From: Sordaria brevicollis
Lineage: Eukaryota > Ascomycota > Sordariomycetes > Sordariales > Sordariaceae
Reading direction: 5' to 3'
NCBI GenBank assembly: GCA_033439795.1
Contig: JAUTDP010000001.1
Location: forward strand, 2,666,001-2,730,000
DNA length: 64,000 nt
The translations under genes and the position numbers were made by a program. This document shows, in pieces, positions 13,201-27,100 of the stretch. Each line of letters starts with the position of its first letter. The first letter of the stretch is position 1. The notes beneath the pieces were generated by a model, which made no database searches, had not been told where the DNA came from, and saw only the letters and a list, made by a program, of their open reading frames with translations.

Positions 13201-16200
13201 CAGGGATGATAATGACGCAATTGAGACCATGTACTGTTCGTTGTTAGTGTGTGCTGGTTCCGTAATCTCCTCTCGGGGTCTACTCATCCGTCTCGGCGAT
13301 AGAGCAGGCACTGACCCGAACTCGTCAGGTCACCAACGGTAGTATGGGCTGGTTCTGACGGACAATGGACCGGGTGGAAAGTTTGCAGTCAGCTTACACT
13401 CGTTTCGGGCCGACAAAGTAACATATGTGAACTGCCTTTTCTCTGCTTCAGCTGCGCCCACCATTGGTCAATGGGTAGTCATACACCATCACATTCGCGG
13501 GTAAGCTGGAAGCAACCTTGAAGATAACGCCTTGTTGTGGCGCATGTCGTTGAATGAGGCTCGGAACGTTGAATGATCAAACCTGGGGGGTGTGAAAATT
13601 ACACTGAAATGAACGTAACGGTATAAAAAAGGTATGATGGAAAACAGGAGAGCGGACTGGACTGGGTGGAAGCGAGCCAACGGTTGATGTCAGCGAAAGT
13701 AAAATACCACTACATTAATACCTACCTCTAGTTCCATTGGCAAACATCCTTCTTCTTCGCTGCTTCTTTGATGCACGAGCTGCCTCGAAGTTTCCAGATA
13801 ATACCTCCATTCTGAGACTTTCCTTCAAGAAAGCCTCAGTGGGCGAGTGGTGGATGGGTCGGGGACAAACTCGCACCAGGGGCATGTATCTGACAAGATA
13901 CACCTTGCGAATGTTAGAGGTATGTACTGTATGATGCGGTCACGGTAATAAATATAATCACTCTGTTGGCATCAACCCATTCGGTAGCGTACTCAGTTCT
14001 TTTTCTACTATGATTTCATTCTGTTGTTCTCGTTAAGGATAATGCAGGGTCCAAGATGTGCACGGTTTTCCGGACGAAAATTCGCCCTGAATGCATGCAC
14101 ATTTCTACAGAGACAGCCGCATACCCCGGAATTACGACAAACTCACAAGCAAGCATGGCCTTTGCGTTGTTAGTGAGATTCTACGATGCATAAACAGGAC
14201 CACTGTGTCTGTTTGGTTACAACAATTGGACGGGTCCCAGAGGGGACCAAAGGTTCGAGATCAGGTTTGACCAAATGAACTACCATCCACAGACTGTTTA
14301 TCCTCAATGAGTGTCTTAACCCATCAATCTTGATAATTCGCTCCGGGGAAGGTTCAAGGGACAGCGAGGTTGATAGGCACTTTAGGAGGCTGCAGGCTGC
14401 AGGCATGCCTTCATCTCATACTTTGCACATGTTTTACAGGTAGACATATGTAAAGTACCTTTATGAGAACATGACAATTTTCATTGGCCAATTCGTGCTG
14501 GCCCATGCCACAAGGAGTTCATCTCAACAGTTACGATAATTTCCAGTTCTAAAGTTACTTCAGATTGTGGGGCTCTGGCCGTACCATGTTCTCCGGACAT
14601 CCCCGATTTTCGCCGCCTCAACTCTTGGGAGTCAGATGTTGGGGGATTCACCACCGCTCTCCAGATTTGACTTTGACTCTGTTTTGCCAAATTGGACTGC
14701 TTCAGGCTCTCTTCTTCGATTCACGGCATCTTGATCAAGCACTCGCCCCGGTACTCCGTTCAGGAGCGGATCTTGCATTCCGGAAGGATGATGGCCGGGA
14801 TCCGACAGACGGCAACACGAGATCCAGTAATTCCTCCACGAGAACGCTCCCAGAAAGTGAAGCGCTTAGAGAGCCAAGTATCAGGCTGTTCTCCTTACAC
14901 GTGGTTCATACACTTACAACATGGTAGGAAGATGGTACTTCGGCCCTATCTTGTGTGGACATGAAGCCGGCCCGTCCGTTTCAAAGTTATCTCCCTGTCA
15001 TGGCTCCTCATGTTCCATTCCCCAGTCCGTCCCTCTATTAATCCATTGTTCGGTTTAATCGTCGAAGAAGGAAACCATTGTGTTCTACCCCTGGATAAGG
15101 CTCATACTCCCTTCGTCCTCCGAAAGAAAGCCACAGTCTGTGTCTCATACTGAGCTGCTCAGCCTCATCCAGTGCTACGACTAACACGGCCCAACATCCG
15201 GACCAAATGATTCGATATGGCTCTGCTACTGCGGCTGGATAACTGGGCTTTCTTCGAAGATACACAAGACCCATAAATGTCCACATGGGGTCGAGACATT
15301 GATCAGCCTCCGTCCTTCCCTAGTTCAACCCACTCCGAGACGTGCATGGCATCCCACTACACTTAGTATTACACCTTCTTCCTCAACAGCCCGCCCACCC
15401 AGTTGGCCGTCAGGTAACCCGATTCGACACCCTTTTCCCACATCGCCGGATTTCAGATGGGGGAAGATGGCAAGGCACCCGTGACGGATACGGGTAGTTA
15501 TCTGTCGTTTGCCTTGCTTCTGATGACAGATTGACAACCTTATCTCGCTTGGAGAGAGGAGATCTGCAGATTTATGGAACTGCCCCATCCACATTTCCCG
15601 TCGTCCGTCCCGTCAGATGTAGGTGCCAAAGTTGCTGACAAGTGGACGCAATGTCCGACGAGGGGTTATATCTTGGCTGTATGGAATCGATCTACCTATG
15701 TACCCCTGGTTAAGCCGCTTCGGTAATGCAAGGACCGGACAAGACATACCATTTCCAGAACGAACCATCCAAACACATGGAAGCCCGCGAGGAACAACAA
15801 TGGTCCACATTGAGGCTGACATCTAACCACCCTCCTTTTTCGCAAGCTCAGCAACATGTCTGAGGTGAGCGCGTACCAAAGAAGAACATCAATTGTGGCG
15901 TGGGGGTTGGAGTGAGCACCTGGACCTCATCATGCCATGAACATCACAGACTGTCCAAGATTCCCTGCCTTCAGAGGTAATACAAAGGAATACAAGGGGG
16001 CGTATTGTATTGGAATATTGGGGAATGTTTCAGCATCTTCCGACCCTTTTATACTTTCCTACAACATCGGGCATCCATCGCACTGGTCTTCGTCACCTTT
16101 CTTGCCCGGCGTTGCTGCTCGGCGGCGGTCAGGTATTAAGTATGGCGGTAAAGCAGCATGGGAAAACGGCAAGATCAATATAAGGCAGTGTACCTTACAC

Positions 16201-18112
16201 CTGGACTTGAGACAAATGCACGAGGCCAGGGGAAGAAAGATTGGGATGAACGGCACACTGACCATGTTAGAAGCAGGTACCTTCCACTTTACCCGCTCTG
16301 GGCCACAGGTGCAGGATACAAAGTCTGGATTATTCGGGGCATGAACTATGGGGGTTTCTCAGGAGGATCGATAAGTGCAAGCGTGACTTCTCGTAGAGAA
16401 AAATGTTAAAGGTCGATTTGTCCCTTCCATTTGCGCATCGTTTACGGACACTCATCTTTTCCTTTTCCTTCTCCCTGTGAGATCCCCAAACATGTTCGTG
16501 TCTCCACTCTCCAATGATCCCCAACTGTTCGAACGTCTCCAAAACCTCAACTTCATCGAGCCCCCTTTTATCGCTTTCCCCTCATTTCCCCCCTCCTTTT
16601 GTTGCACGTATCACACTCGCCTTTGTACACGCAAACACCGTGCTACCGGTGAAACCACTAACCCGATGTTTCCCATCCAGTCTGGTCCAGTCCAGGAGGA
16701 CTTTTGTTTCATTTGAGCAGAGAAATCTGGAACTACTCGCAAAGGGGTCAGGTTCACTGCGTCAAGAGAAACACTGAAAGGCAACTGGAAGTTGGGGTTG
16801 CAACTGCTTCGCAAACTTCCTAGAGTCAAAGGGGGGCGATTTCTAGAACTTACCGCTTGTAAGCGGGCAAGTGCCCAATTTTGCTGGAGGAATGGCTGGT
16901 TTCTGTAGCTCCCGTCCCTCCGCTGTGCCGGCGATCATCTGCGGCTGGTGGGAAAGTACGACGCATTTTTCGGTCCGCCACCGGGCCGGAAGCACTTGCC
17001 GGTGGTCATGCACTCGAAACTCGGGGTTTGTCCGACATCCGGCCCGCCCCTGGAGGATGCATCAGGCCAGACTCTGGAACTCCCAACTCCCAGCTCAACT
17101 TGCAACACTACCACCGTCCACCGACTTATCTTGCCTCATCAAAACTCTTCAACAAACTTTTGTCATCGCTGCGCAAAGTTATTCCTACCGCCATGGAAAT
17201 TGACATTGGCACCAAGCCAATGACATCGTGATCCCGACGGCCATCTTCTCCATCTCATGAGCCTCGCCGGCTTGCCGTTCAATTGCGCCTCCATACCACA
17301 CTACACATCTACTTATCCAGGCACGTGGACAGAAAGTAAGAGCCGCATGTACGCATCTATTACATGCACTTCATTCCACCACCTTTCTCGCTGGCACCTC
17401 GGTTTCCCCATCCATCCATACATCTTTTTCAGATATCCATCGCTGACCTAACAACAGTCCACAACGTCTCTCTCGCTGCCTCGTGCTGCGTCACATTTGT
17501 CACATATTTTTGCACCGTCACATCCGCATTTGAGACATTCCAAAAACCTGGAGAGCGGAAAAACAGCGCTGTATAATGAGATGAGATGCGATGGAGATGC
17601 CGTGCTTTCCCTTTGGCCTCAACATGTTACGGGGACACTGCACCTGGGGGAATGTCTAAAAGTGGCATGTTGTTATCTGACCGCCATTTGTCTCGATCAT
17701 TCCAGTCACGGCCAACTTTTGAAGGGTGCAAAAGGAACAGATTGCGGGATACCAGACCAAGGCAAAAGGTACACGTGGTACGGTGGTAGGTAGGAGCAGG
17801 GTAAGGTAAGGTATAACCACCAAGCAGTTGTGCATGATTCTGGGTTTCGGTTTGCCACCCACCGTACCTCTCTCCTCTGACAAGTGACCTTCAACCATCA
17901 ACTCTGGCAGACGAACAAAACCCTGGATTTAGACTTTTTTGTTCAACCAGTAAAGTCATTTAGACCTTCAAGGACAATCGTATTGATGTTGCCAGTCGCT
18001 TGGCTACCCAGCTTCGTCAAATGGCTGAATGGTCGACACAAGCCAAGGGCAAATTTGCGACCATGACACTGCGGCCTTCGAAGTAGAAGATTGTTGTGAT
18101 TTGGCAAACTTC

Positions 18113-18113
<1 letters not shown>
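10204..18113. other. Long gene-free region upstream of the PKS
   Basis: About 8 kb with only short, unrelated open frames on both strands, none with a recognisable domain or a convincing exon chain. The first few hundred bases must hold the PKS promoter and leader. The region is of ordinary base composition and not RIP-like. A (GT)7 microsatellite lies at 11270-11284. Unannotated non-coding transcripts or distant regulatory sites are possible but not shown. Confidence 0.45.
11270..11284. repeat. (GT)n microsatellite
   Basis: Seven GT units in a row within the gene-free region upstream of the PKS. No function is implied. Confidence 0.8.

Positions 18114-18151
<38 letters not shown>
18114..18151 (+). 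repeat. Homopolymer run of 38 A
   Basis: An uninterrupted run of 38 adenines in otherwise mixed sequence. It could be a slippage-prone simple repeat or the 3' tail of an old retroposed copy. No flanking target duplication is obvious, and homopolymer length is prone to sequencing error. Confidence 0.85.
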
Positions 18152-18152
<1 letters not shown>

Positions 18153-21100
18153 CAACATGAAATTTAGAAAAACAGCAAGAAAAAGAAACCGGTAATGCGA
18201 CAAAGCCGTACAGCTTGTATACTAAGTCTTAATTCCATGTGTTGGTGTCTGTAGATAGTGTAAGGAAATCAATGGTGTCGCTTTCAACGTCTCGATTTGG
18301 GTACCTATTACTGCAAGGGAAAATGCCATATTTTGACAGGTGGGGAAGGCAGTTCTGTTCTCCCAGACGCAATTCGGTGTGCATTACCGGTGAACATTGA
18401 TGCCTGTCTAGAAGTACACGGTGATCGTATGAAGGGTTGGGGTTGGTGTTGCCGGCCGACTTGGACATCAGTTGACATGCTCCATGGGTTAGGGTCTTGG
18501 TTTGTACCTTTCAATCAATCTTGTTATCACAAATTCACCAAGTAGATATACACCTATGCATCCGTATGCAGTCCTTCTTGTGTCCAGATCTGCTGGGCAT
18601 TAGGTCCCCGTGTTTGGAGACGGCAGGGTCGGGGTTAGCTGGGCTTTCTGCGCCGCGGTTGAGACTTTGGGTTTGATGCATAGAACATGAACCGTCCCAT
18701 AGTGACTGCATTGATAAATTGTCCAGCCAGGCAAAACGCTATCCTTACACGTGTCGATGCAAGCTATGCACAAACTCGAAGCATGCTAGAAAATGCGCAA
18801 GAAATTGTTGAAAGGAACTGATTCAACGAACTGCTTCTCCTAGAGAAGAGAGCAGGTCAACCAGAAAAAGGCCAACGAAACAACATTTTATTCTTACCGG
18901 TTCCATCCCATAGAGCTTCTATAAATATGTTCAAGCGCCTTGCTTGAATATTGCTGACGAAATGACATGCGGGGGCGTCTCTGTGCGGACTCCGGCTCAG
19001 GGCCCGGCGGACGGACAGAAAAGTGGGTCCGTACCGGAGCACTTCCGGGACTCCACCCTCGGAAGCCGTTCGGTCTCGGTACCGGCAAAGAGGTCGCAAA
19101 CCACAACGATATAGGACATTGGGAGAGATGGCCAAACCGCCAGGCACAAGAAACTTGAGAGTTTTTGTCATGAACAGAGGACTTCAGAAGGACTCCATGT
19201 CCTCAGCAATCAGTACACTCTTTGCTTCCAGGTCGCAAACAACAATCTGCGTCCAGGCCGGACGGAGATCTTCACGCAGCTGCAAATCACAGCGGACATA
19301 CCTTCCCTGCATGTGCGTCTGCCTACACGTTTTTCACACGTGTGCAGCCCTAAAGAATTTCCAAGTCAAAATTTTCGGTGTCGCACCGTCAACTGCTAAG
19401 TAGCTCTTTAACTCCATGTCGTCTTTGAACCAGCAGCAGGCCAAGAGAAGCCCATGTTATGAGAACAAACTTCTTGCAGTTTGGTACTTTCCAATTTAGC
19501 ATACTCACTTCTGGACACTGTTTTCCTTGCGACGCGCAGCGCATTGTTCTACGATCACTGGCGCAAACGAGAGATACAGGCGCCGGCGATCTTTTCAAGC
19601 TTGCGCGGGCACTTGTATTTCCAAGTAGTTTACGCGGGAGGGACCGAACATCGCCGTGCGCGATGTGGACTTTCAACGGATTAAAGTAATACGTTATGAC
19701 ACTGGGACGACGTCTATCAATTTGCAATACCGCTTCGTCCCTTCCCCGAGGCATGTACGTGTTTGCTCCGAAGAAAGCCAACATCCGCCGGCCACAACTT
19801 TCGTTTTGGGGGCATGCCGGCAGTCGGGCATGTAGCGTGCACCGGCCCCAAGCGCCCAGTGGAGCCCCGGGGTGGGTCCAGTTCGGTCCGGATGGACGGG
19901 CCGCAAAGTTCAATGTCTTGCCCGGAGGTCAACTTGCGCCGTTCATACGTGATAATGCCTTGTAACCAAAGTGACTCTTATCTTTCAGTCATTTCCTTTA
20001 CTTTGCTCTTGAACCGGCGTGCAACGGTGTCACGAGTCGAGATGGTTCATGCTGGTCCCATCCGCGCACGGAGATCCCTTCGTGATGAGGGGGTTGAAGC
20101 TTGATATGGCCGTGCTCTATGTTCACAACCATCAACTTTGGAAATTTGGGGGTTATCTAGGTCGATTTCTTACATAACCAGGTTTACTAATGCATCAAAA
20201 ATTATTTTCGCGATAGCATCTGCGGTACGAGACGAATTTTGGAGGAGCAAGTCGCTCGGACGACATAAATCCAGCCTACCGGTACTGTACAGCAACCATT
20301 GTTCATTGTCAACCAAACAACTCCATAAACAAATGGTTGACCATCTGTTTACTATGTTTTTGATGTTTGTATGGTTGTCAACGCTCATGATTTTACAATG
20401 GAGTGTCTGTCACGTCTCAACGATAGACCCGTTGGCCGGGCCCAGCGTTACTTCAAGTGAAGCTTCGAAAAACACTAGCAAAAGTTTCCAGAGATATTAG
20501 GTGGGCAGAAGAACATGATGGGACGAGCTTTCAGCCAATTCTCGCATAATCCACGCAAAAACGGACCAGTGTCCTTTGTGTCACACAAAGGTGGGAGGAG
20601 GTATGGCCTTGGGCAGAAATTTTGTGACTGTGATGAATGGGACCAAGAATAACGTCGCCAGATCCGTACACCGAACATGATGTTGGATTTTTGTCTTGGA
20701 ATCTCAGCTTAACTGATGCAGAAAATATGAGGGAGTGTCTTTCCGAAGCTGAGCAAGGAGATCTCGAGCTGTCATGACAAGATTTTTCGTGGCTGGAGAA
20801 AGGAAGCAAATCAACAAGCCCTTGAGGATAATAAAGGGCGAACAGATTGTTTGCAAAGAGTTCTAAGTTCCAAAGACCAAGAGTGAAAAAGATATGAGCG
20901 AGTGTCTCACGCACCCTCCCCTTGTCGAGTCGCACCGCCAAGACATACCCCCTGAGCAAAGTGGGACCATCGAAAACATGAAAATGATGTGCTTCGCCGT
21001 TAACACTGCACTTTCCCGGTATTATATGCCCTTGTTCAAGGCATCGTGAGTGCTCTTCCCTTTACCATTAACTCGTTCAGATTCGACGGAATGCAAGGGT

Positions 21101-24100
21101 AGGCAAGGGTAGGCAAGGCCAGTCGGCTGGTCACGAGAGCAGCTCAAGCATATGGCTGAGTCATCGGGAGAGAACGGCAGGAGCAATATGAGAGGATATT
21201 CATGATGGGGAAGAGCAGTGCATGGGCGGGATTATGTATCCCGACGCACGTAGGGTCTTCCAGGCGAGGCAGCTGAACACCAGAACTCGGCAACCAGCCC
21301 CCGTTTACATGAGCAACAGCTGACATAATGCGAGCAAACTCTTGCCGTTGGCAGGCCAGCACGACATCAAGATAGACCTCTTCAAGCTCTTAGAGACCAG
21401 GTAAAGTGGCGATCAAGATGCCTGGACATTCGTCAAGTGTCCAAGGGGTCACCAAGGGTGGTGGGCTACAACAACTGCCTCCACGGCAAGAGCAAGACAT
21501 TGCGATATCGCGACAACCTCGAGATTGTGGTTACGCTATACTCTCGAGGCCAGATCATTGAGAGAATGTCGGAATGTCATGGAAATTGTGCTGGTCACAT
21601 GGATCTCTGAGCATGGCGAGTGAAGGACTGGACCACGACGACTACATAACAAGGCAAATACATGACCCAAGCGACGCGACGGTGGCAACTACAAGACTAT
21701 AAATACTTTACAGACAGCCCAACCGCCATTATGATTTTGCCAACCTCCTCAACAGGATTGGGCGAGGTGAGCTGATAACATCACCAGGCGGCGAACAGCA
21801 ATACCTACACCCGCGGCGAGATCAAGGCAAGGCATTGTCACCAAGGAAAAGGCAACTCCATGACATCAGGAGATGACACCTTCACCATTACGACAGGAAC
21901 TCAAGGGCATTGCTTCCCAGTGGTGATCATCATACGAGCCCATCGTCTTCATCTTACAAGTCACTGCGAGCCAATACTGGTCGTTAAAGACGCAAGGCTC
22001 GACGTTGCCTCTCCTTCCCTGGGCTTCCCACTCGCATCAGGCTCTCCTTCCAGACTGCCTTGTTAGCGTTGCCTGGACTTCTGTATTCAACAACGCAACC
22101 TACGGCGACTACCTACACTTCGGCGCACTTACACTTCTACAGCTCATGCTAAACAGGCACCGGACGAGAGACAGAACCTCTGCCGAGCGGCGACTTTTGT
22201 AGAACAAGACACTAGCAGTCACCTTGACAACGTCACGAGCAAGGCAGAGAAAAAACCGTATGGTGGATGTGTTTGACATGATATTTACACAGATCGCCCC
22301 CCAAACCAGAAGAAACTCGTGCAAACTTCTGCCAAGCTTCGTCTCGAACGCCTATCCTCCCAGCTTCCTGAAGCTATTCCCACTTCCGCACTTTCCCGAA
22401 ATGACTACAGAACTGTGCTACTTATTATGACGTCTAGGTGGTGAGCTCTTGAGGCGGAGTCTTAGCGCCTGCGTGCTGTGGACAGTGGATACTGGGGGTG
22501 CGAGTGCTTTAACACAATGGCTGGCAGGAGAGCACTCAGCAGGCTGGGAGGTAGGGCAGACTCCACATCAGACTCGGTGGCCCAGATGGGGAAGATGGCC
22601 AACGTCCTGGCTGTCCTGGCTGTCCATGGGTGCCCGCTCAAGGTACCTCTACTGCAAGTGAGGCATCGGGATGGACCGATGGACCACTGGTTCAGTCTTG
22701 CCGGCGCCGTCCTACGGGAGGGAAGTGGCCCGCAAGCTGAGGTACTGGTGGGCATGGCCGAGTGGAGTCTGGGGACCTCTGACCGGCAGACCTCCCGTAC
22801 CATGATCCATGATCACCGGTCCAAAGAGCTCAGGGGGCATCGACATCCAAAAACAGGGATCAGAGGTGCCTTCCACGGCATGACACTCACAAGTTTCACG
22901 AGCATGGAGTCAAGTTTCGGCACAGTTCTCTAAGGCAGTAATGGTATTTTTCAGATCTGTTGATACATGGTGTCTTCCGCCAGAACCATGTCATGGCGAA
23001 GATGTTACTCTCCTGGGGCGCTGGTGCTGCTGAAGTGTCTGGAAGCAGCTGGAAGCAGGTTCAAATTTGAGTTCAGAGTCGAAGAGGACAGGTTGGTTGG
23101 GAAAGCCCTCCTCCTGCTCAAAACTCCACTACAAGCTTGCCATGCTCCTTCCCGAAGTTTTCCGTAACTGTCGCTGTCCCGTACTTCGCTTTTGCTTACA
23201 AGCATGTCTTCTCATCGCTTTTGCGCAACATCCATCGCGCGCTCTGCGCATTTTGATCCGTGGAAGTCCTCGAATTACAGTTCCCGGACATCGCGTCTCA
23301 AATCTTTGCGCATCCGGCGCTGAATAAGCCCCCAAACTACATGGCATGGCCATCTCTCCGCGTAAAATGGCTGGGGAGAGGCCTTCAAGTGGTGCGGTGC
23401 ACGAATCCAATGTTCACGCGGTTGAAAATTGCGAAGTACGTCACACTCTATGCCTCGCACATCCTGCCCCTTCACCGGCCGTGCCACGGACAAGACTACT
23501 TCAAGCGCAAAGTCAGTCCTGAACCTCGTCATCAGTCGTTTTATCCCGTGTTTCTCACTCCTAAATACCGCGCATGGTCCGCCAGCGGAGGCTGATTGCT
23601 CAGTCTTTGCCGAGATTGGTGTTCTCTGCATCGTGTGTGAGCCTTCTTTTTGCTTCTGCGCCATCTCCACGTGGAGGTCGCCTTTATATCTGCCCGGCAA
23701 TTTTCAAGTACGAGCTCTGAACATGAGACGCGCCTCTTGTGCGTCTTCGGCCGCTCTGGATTGCCTCATTTTCCACACGATTCTCTGTAGCAAAGCGTCA
23801 AACAGAACGATAGACAGCCGCTTGCTCTTCACGCTCAAAAGCGTGGAAAGGATGTTTTCCACAGACAATAGTGGCGGGTCGTCGTCTCGCTGTGGGAGCT
23901 GACGCGTAATGTCCGCAAGCATCCGCTTCGCCAGAACGGCAGAGACGAGCGATTTGCCCGTTCAGCGTCACCTTGAGAATGCGAGCCCCTTATTGGTGCA
24001 GATTCTCGAGTCACCACCCAAGCCGCAATGGCTATGAACTGGCAGTGAGCAGAATGGCCCTAGTGGTGGACCAGCTCCTGCCAGAAGACTCCTTATTAAG

Positions 24101-27100
24101 GATAAGGCGCAAAGTGGTGCTGGCTCATGGTGGCTTTGGCCTCCAGCTTACTTGTGCTTGCTTTCGTATACGCAGCCGTTGTTCGTTTCACTGGAGCGTT
24201 CTGTCTGTAGGAGGGCAGAAGGTGCTCTTTGCTTGGTTGTGAAACTCTGTGTTTGAGAAACGCGGTACACTCTGTCGACGCAGACGAGGAGTCGTCGTCT
24301 TCTTAAGACACTTGTGCAGCAGGCGCTATGAACAATGTCCCGGACACTCCGTGGGCGGTTTTGCTGTACGAGTATCCTGAGCCTTCTCCCAGCATCCTGT
24401 CGAACAATGACTTGGACAGCGGCAGAGGATCGTGCTTTTGGTGCTGCAATCACCCTGAGCCCCCATTATTCAGAGGGCTCATGAGCTAGACTGCTGAGGT
24501 TGTGGGAGATCGAACCGTTCTATGAGCATGTTGATGAGCCCACAGAGGAGGCCCAGAAGGCGAGGTTACCATGGAGGCGTCCAAGTTGACACAAAATTCC
24601 ACCAGCTGCCTCCATTGAAAGCTACCACAAGTCTTTGTGTTGGGTACAGGCTTTTATTGAGTAGCCAGGATGGGGTTGGCAGAGAAGAGGAGCCCCAAGG
24701 GGCTAAGTACAGATGTTGCTTTTTCTTCTTCTCATGGGATGCATCATGTTTCGTGCCAATGACGGCAGCGAGCGACCGTGAAGGATGGAGGATGTGGTCA
24801 TTCCATGACTCTTAGCGAGACAGTCTGGACCGGAGAGCCGAATGGCAGTATCCGATGTACCTTTGGACTGATGCCAGGAGCCGGGAAACTTGAATAAAGC
24901 TTGACGTGGCCGTATAACATATCCATGCTATCTCTCTGACGAGTTTGTCAAGGGCCATTGGTCTAGGTGGCTGCCATGGCTATATGCTTGGGTAGCGATG
25001 GGACTGCTGCGGCCTGTTGGCTGTCTTAGATGGGAGCCAACGATGGTGTATATGAGAATATTTCTTCGCGGGCCCCGCTAATCTCTGCAAGGGGGTAGAT
25101 ATGTAAGGTACGCGGCCATGAGAATGAGTTGGTGAAGAAGCTGTAATAAAGGACAGGAAAGTGGAAGAGTTCCGAAAACAGTGGTGTTGCGTGACTTCCA
25201 CTTTATAAAAGAGGGTCTTGCTGTCTCACTGAGAGTAAGCCTTTTAGTGGCCTCCTCCTTGGCTCCTCCTTGGCTCTCATCAGGCTCTGTCCCGTACCAA
25301 ATTGCCCTTTGGAAATATTGTAACTCCAATTGGCTTGAAAAGTCCCTGGTGCTATGGGTTTCGGAAAAGACCGAAACCTGTCTGCATCGCCTCCAAGTTG
25401 GTACCTTCTGGGTTACCTGCGGGCTCAATGTGCAAATGGTATCATTCCGCACGTAAGAAGCACCACCTGTGAGGTGCCTTCTAAGCCCGCAGTATCAGAC
25501 CCACCCTGGTTGATGGCCGGAGAAAAACACAATCAAGAACTAAAGAGACGAAAAGTGAAACAGAAGAAGGAAAAAAAAATAGAAAGAGGTCGGGGTGAAT
25601 GTGCAACTTTGAGGGGGAGTAGAAGTGCCGGGAAATTTCCCGGCAACAACATGCAAAACTCAGGAGACTCAAATGTAGGGCGGACGCTTGTCCCACCAAT
25701 TCTGAGCTTCTCCATGTGATTTGAAAGTATAAGTTGTGATTCCTTTTTTTTATTCTTGGTTTCTGTTTGTTTTCGCCTAGTTTTGTTGTGGCAAAGCCCA
25801 TCACGGGCGATTGTCCTCGATTATGCCACCTTGGGGCGGCCGCGATATGCGCATGTTTGTTGTGAGTGGTAATCATCCCGAGACAAACGTTGCCGTGTCA
25901 TGGCTTCGTTCCAAGGTGCGTTCTGTAGCTGGTGTCGTCCTTCTCGTGCTTCGGCTCGGTATAGACGCAAGTAACTTGTTGCGGGGCTTTGTAGATATGG
26001 TCGGATCTGGAGTCAGTTGTCGTGCTGTGGAAATCTTCGCTACTGGTGGCAGTCGTCAGTTGATGCAACAGCTCGAATTGTCGTTTGTGTGGAAGGATGA
26101 TCCAATTCGGTGCGTCGATGGCGTGAAACCACCGAAGGGTTGGAACAAGTGGGCGAGTCCAGAATCCTCCTCCATCCTCATTTTATCGTGCGGAAGCAAA
26201 AGTTGAGAGTCAAGGTATGTTGAATGATGTTCTTCCGACATTGCCTGCTAGTTAAGGCTCGTTTGATGGACAGTCATGGCGAGGAAGACGGCGGAACAGT
26301 CGTGGGACAAAGACTTGACGTGGTTGCCAGGTCGTAGTTGATGCTGTGAGTCGAAAAGTCAGCCTTGTGAATGCCTTCTCAAAGTTCCCTCGCAGTCTTC
26401 TTCACTCATCTGCACAGAGATAAGACCTTTCCGGTAAAGGACACGACATCAATGCACCGCCGCTATACCGACGTTTGGCAAAGCAGAGGATACCATTGGC
26501 TGGCCTTGATGCTGTAGATAATGACACTCTTCATACTTGGTCACTGATTGTAGGCACATAGACCGCGTAGGTTCGGCAATGGATCGGCTGTTTCGGTCGG
26601 ATCGCTGGGAGGTCTTCTCGCGCGTTCACATGTTGGTAGACCAATGTCCTCACGGTCGTTGTCATTTCGTTGTACCTCGTTGTATGATGCCCCAGTTACA
26701 TACAGTGGCCAGAGAGGGTTCGGAAGTCGTGTAAGCTGTCGATGCTGGGCTCTGGTGCGCTATCGGGTTCCCGGTGCCAATACATAACATATGGGCTTCC
26801 CATGACAGTGTCGAAAGACCTTGAAGGGATTCCAGGGTCCTTGACGGTGTGCCAGGAGTCTCCTGCAGTTTTCCGCGCCCGCCAAAGCCTACAATAAGGA
26901 CGATTGTCAGTCATGGTCATATCGGCGAGGTTCAAAAAGGAGGTAGTGCCACCCATACATGCAGAAGGTTGGCGGCGGTTTTCATTGCTGAGCAGCAGTA
27001 TTCGCGGCTCGAAGCCAGTTGGACTGCTGTTCATCTGCACCCGAGGGGACAGAGAAATATGCCAAGGGAGAAAAGTGAGCTGGAGGGGGTCGGATACATA

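Noticed and set aside
22478..22933. 151-codon + strand frame in the gene-sparse region
   Set aside because: No domain, no splice partners, and unlike coding sequence in codon choice; kept only as intergenic.
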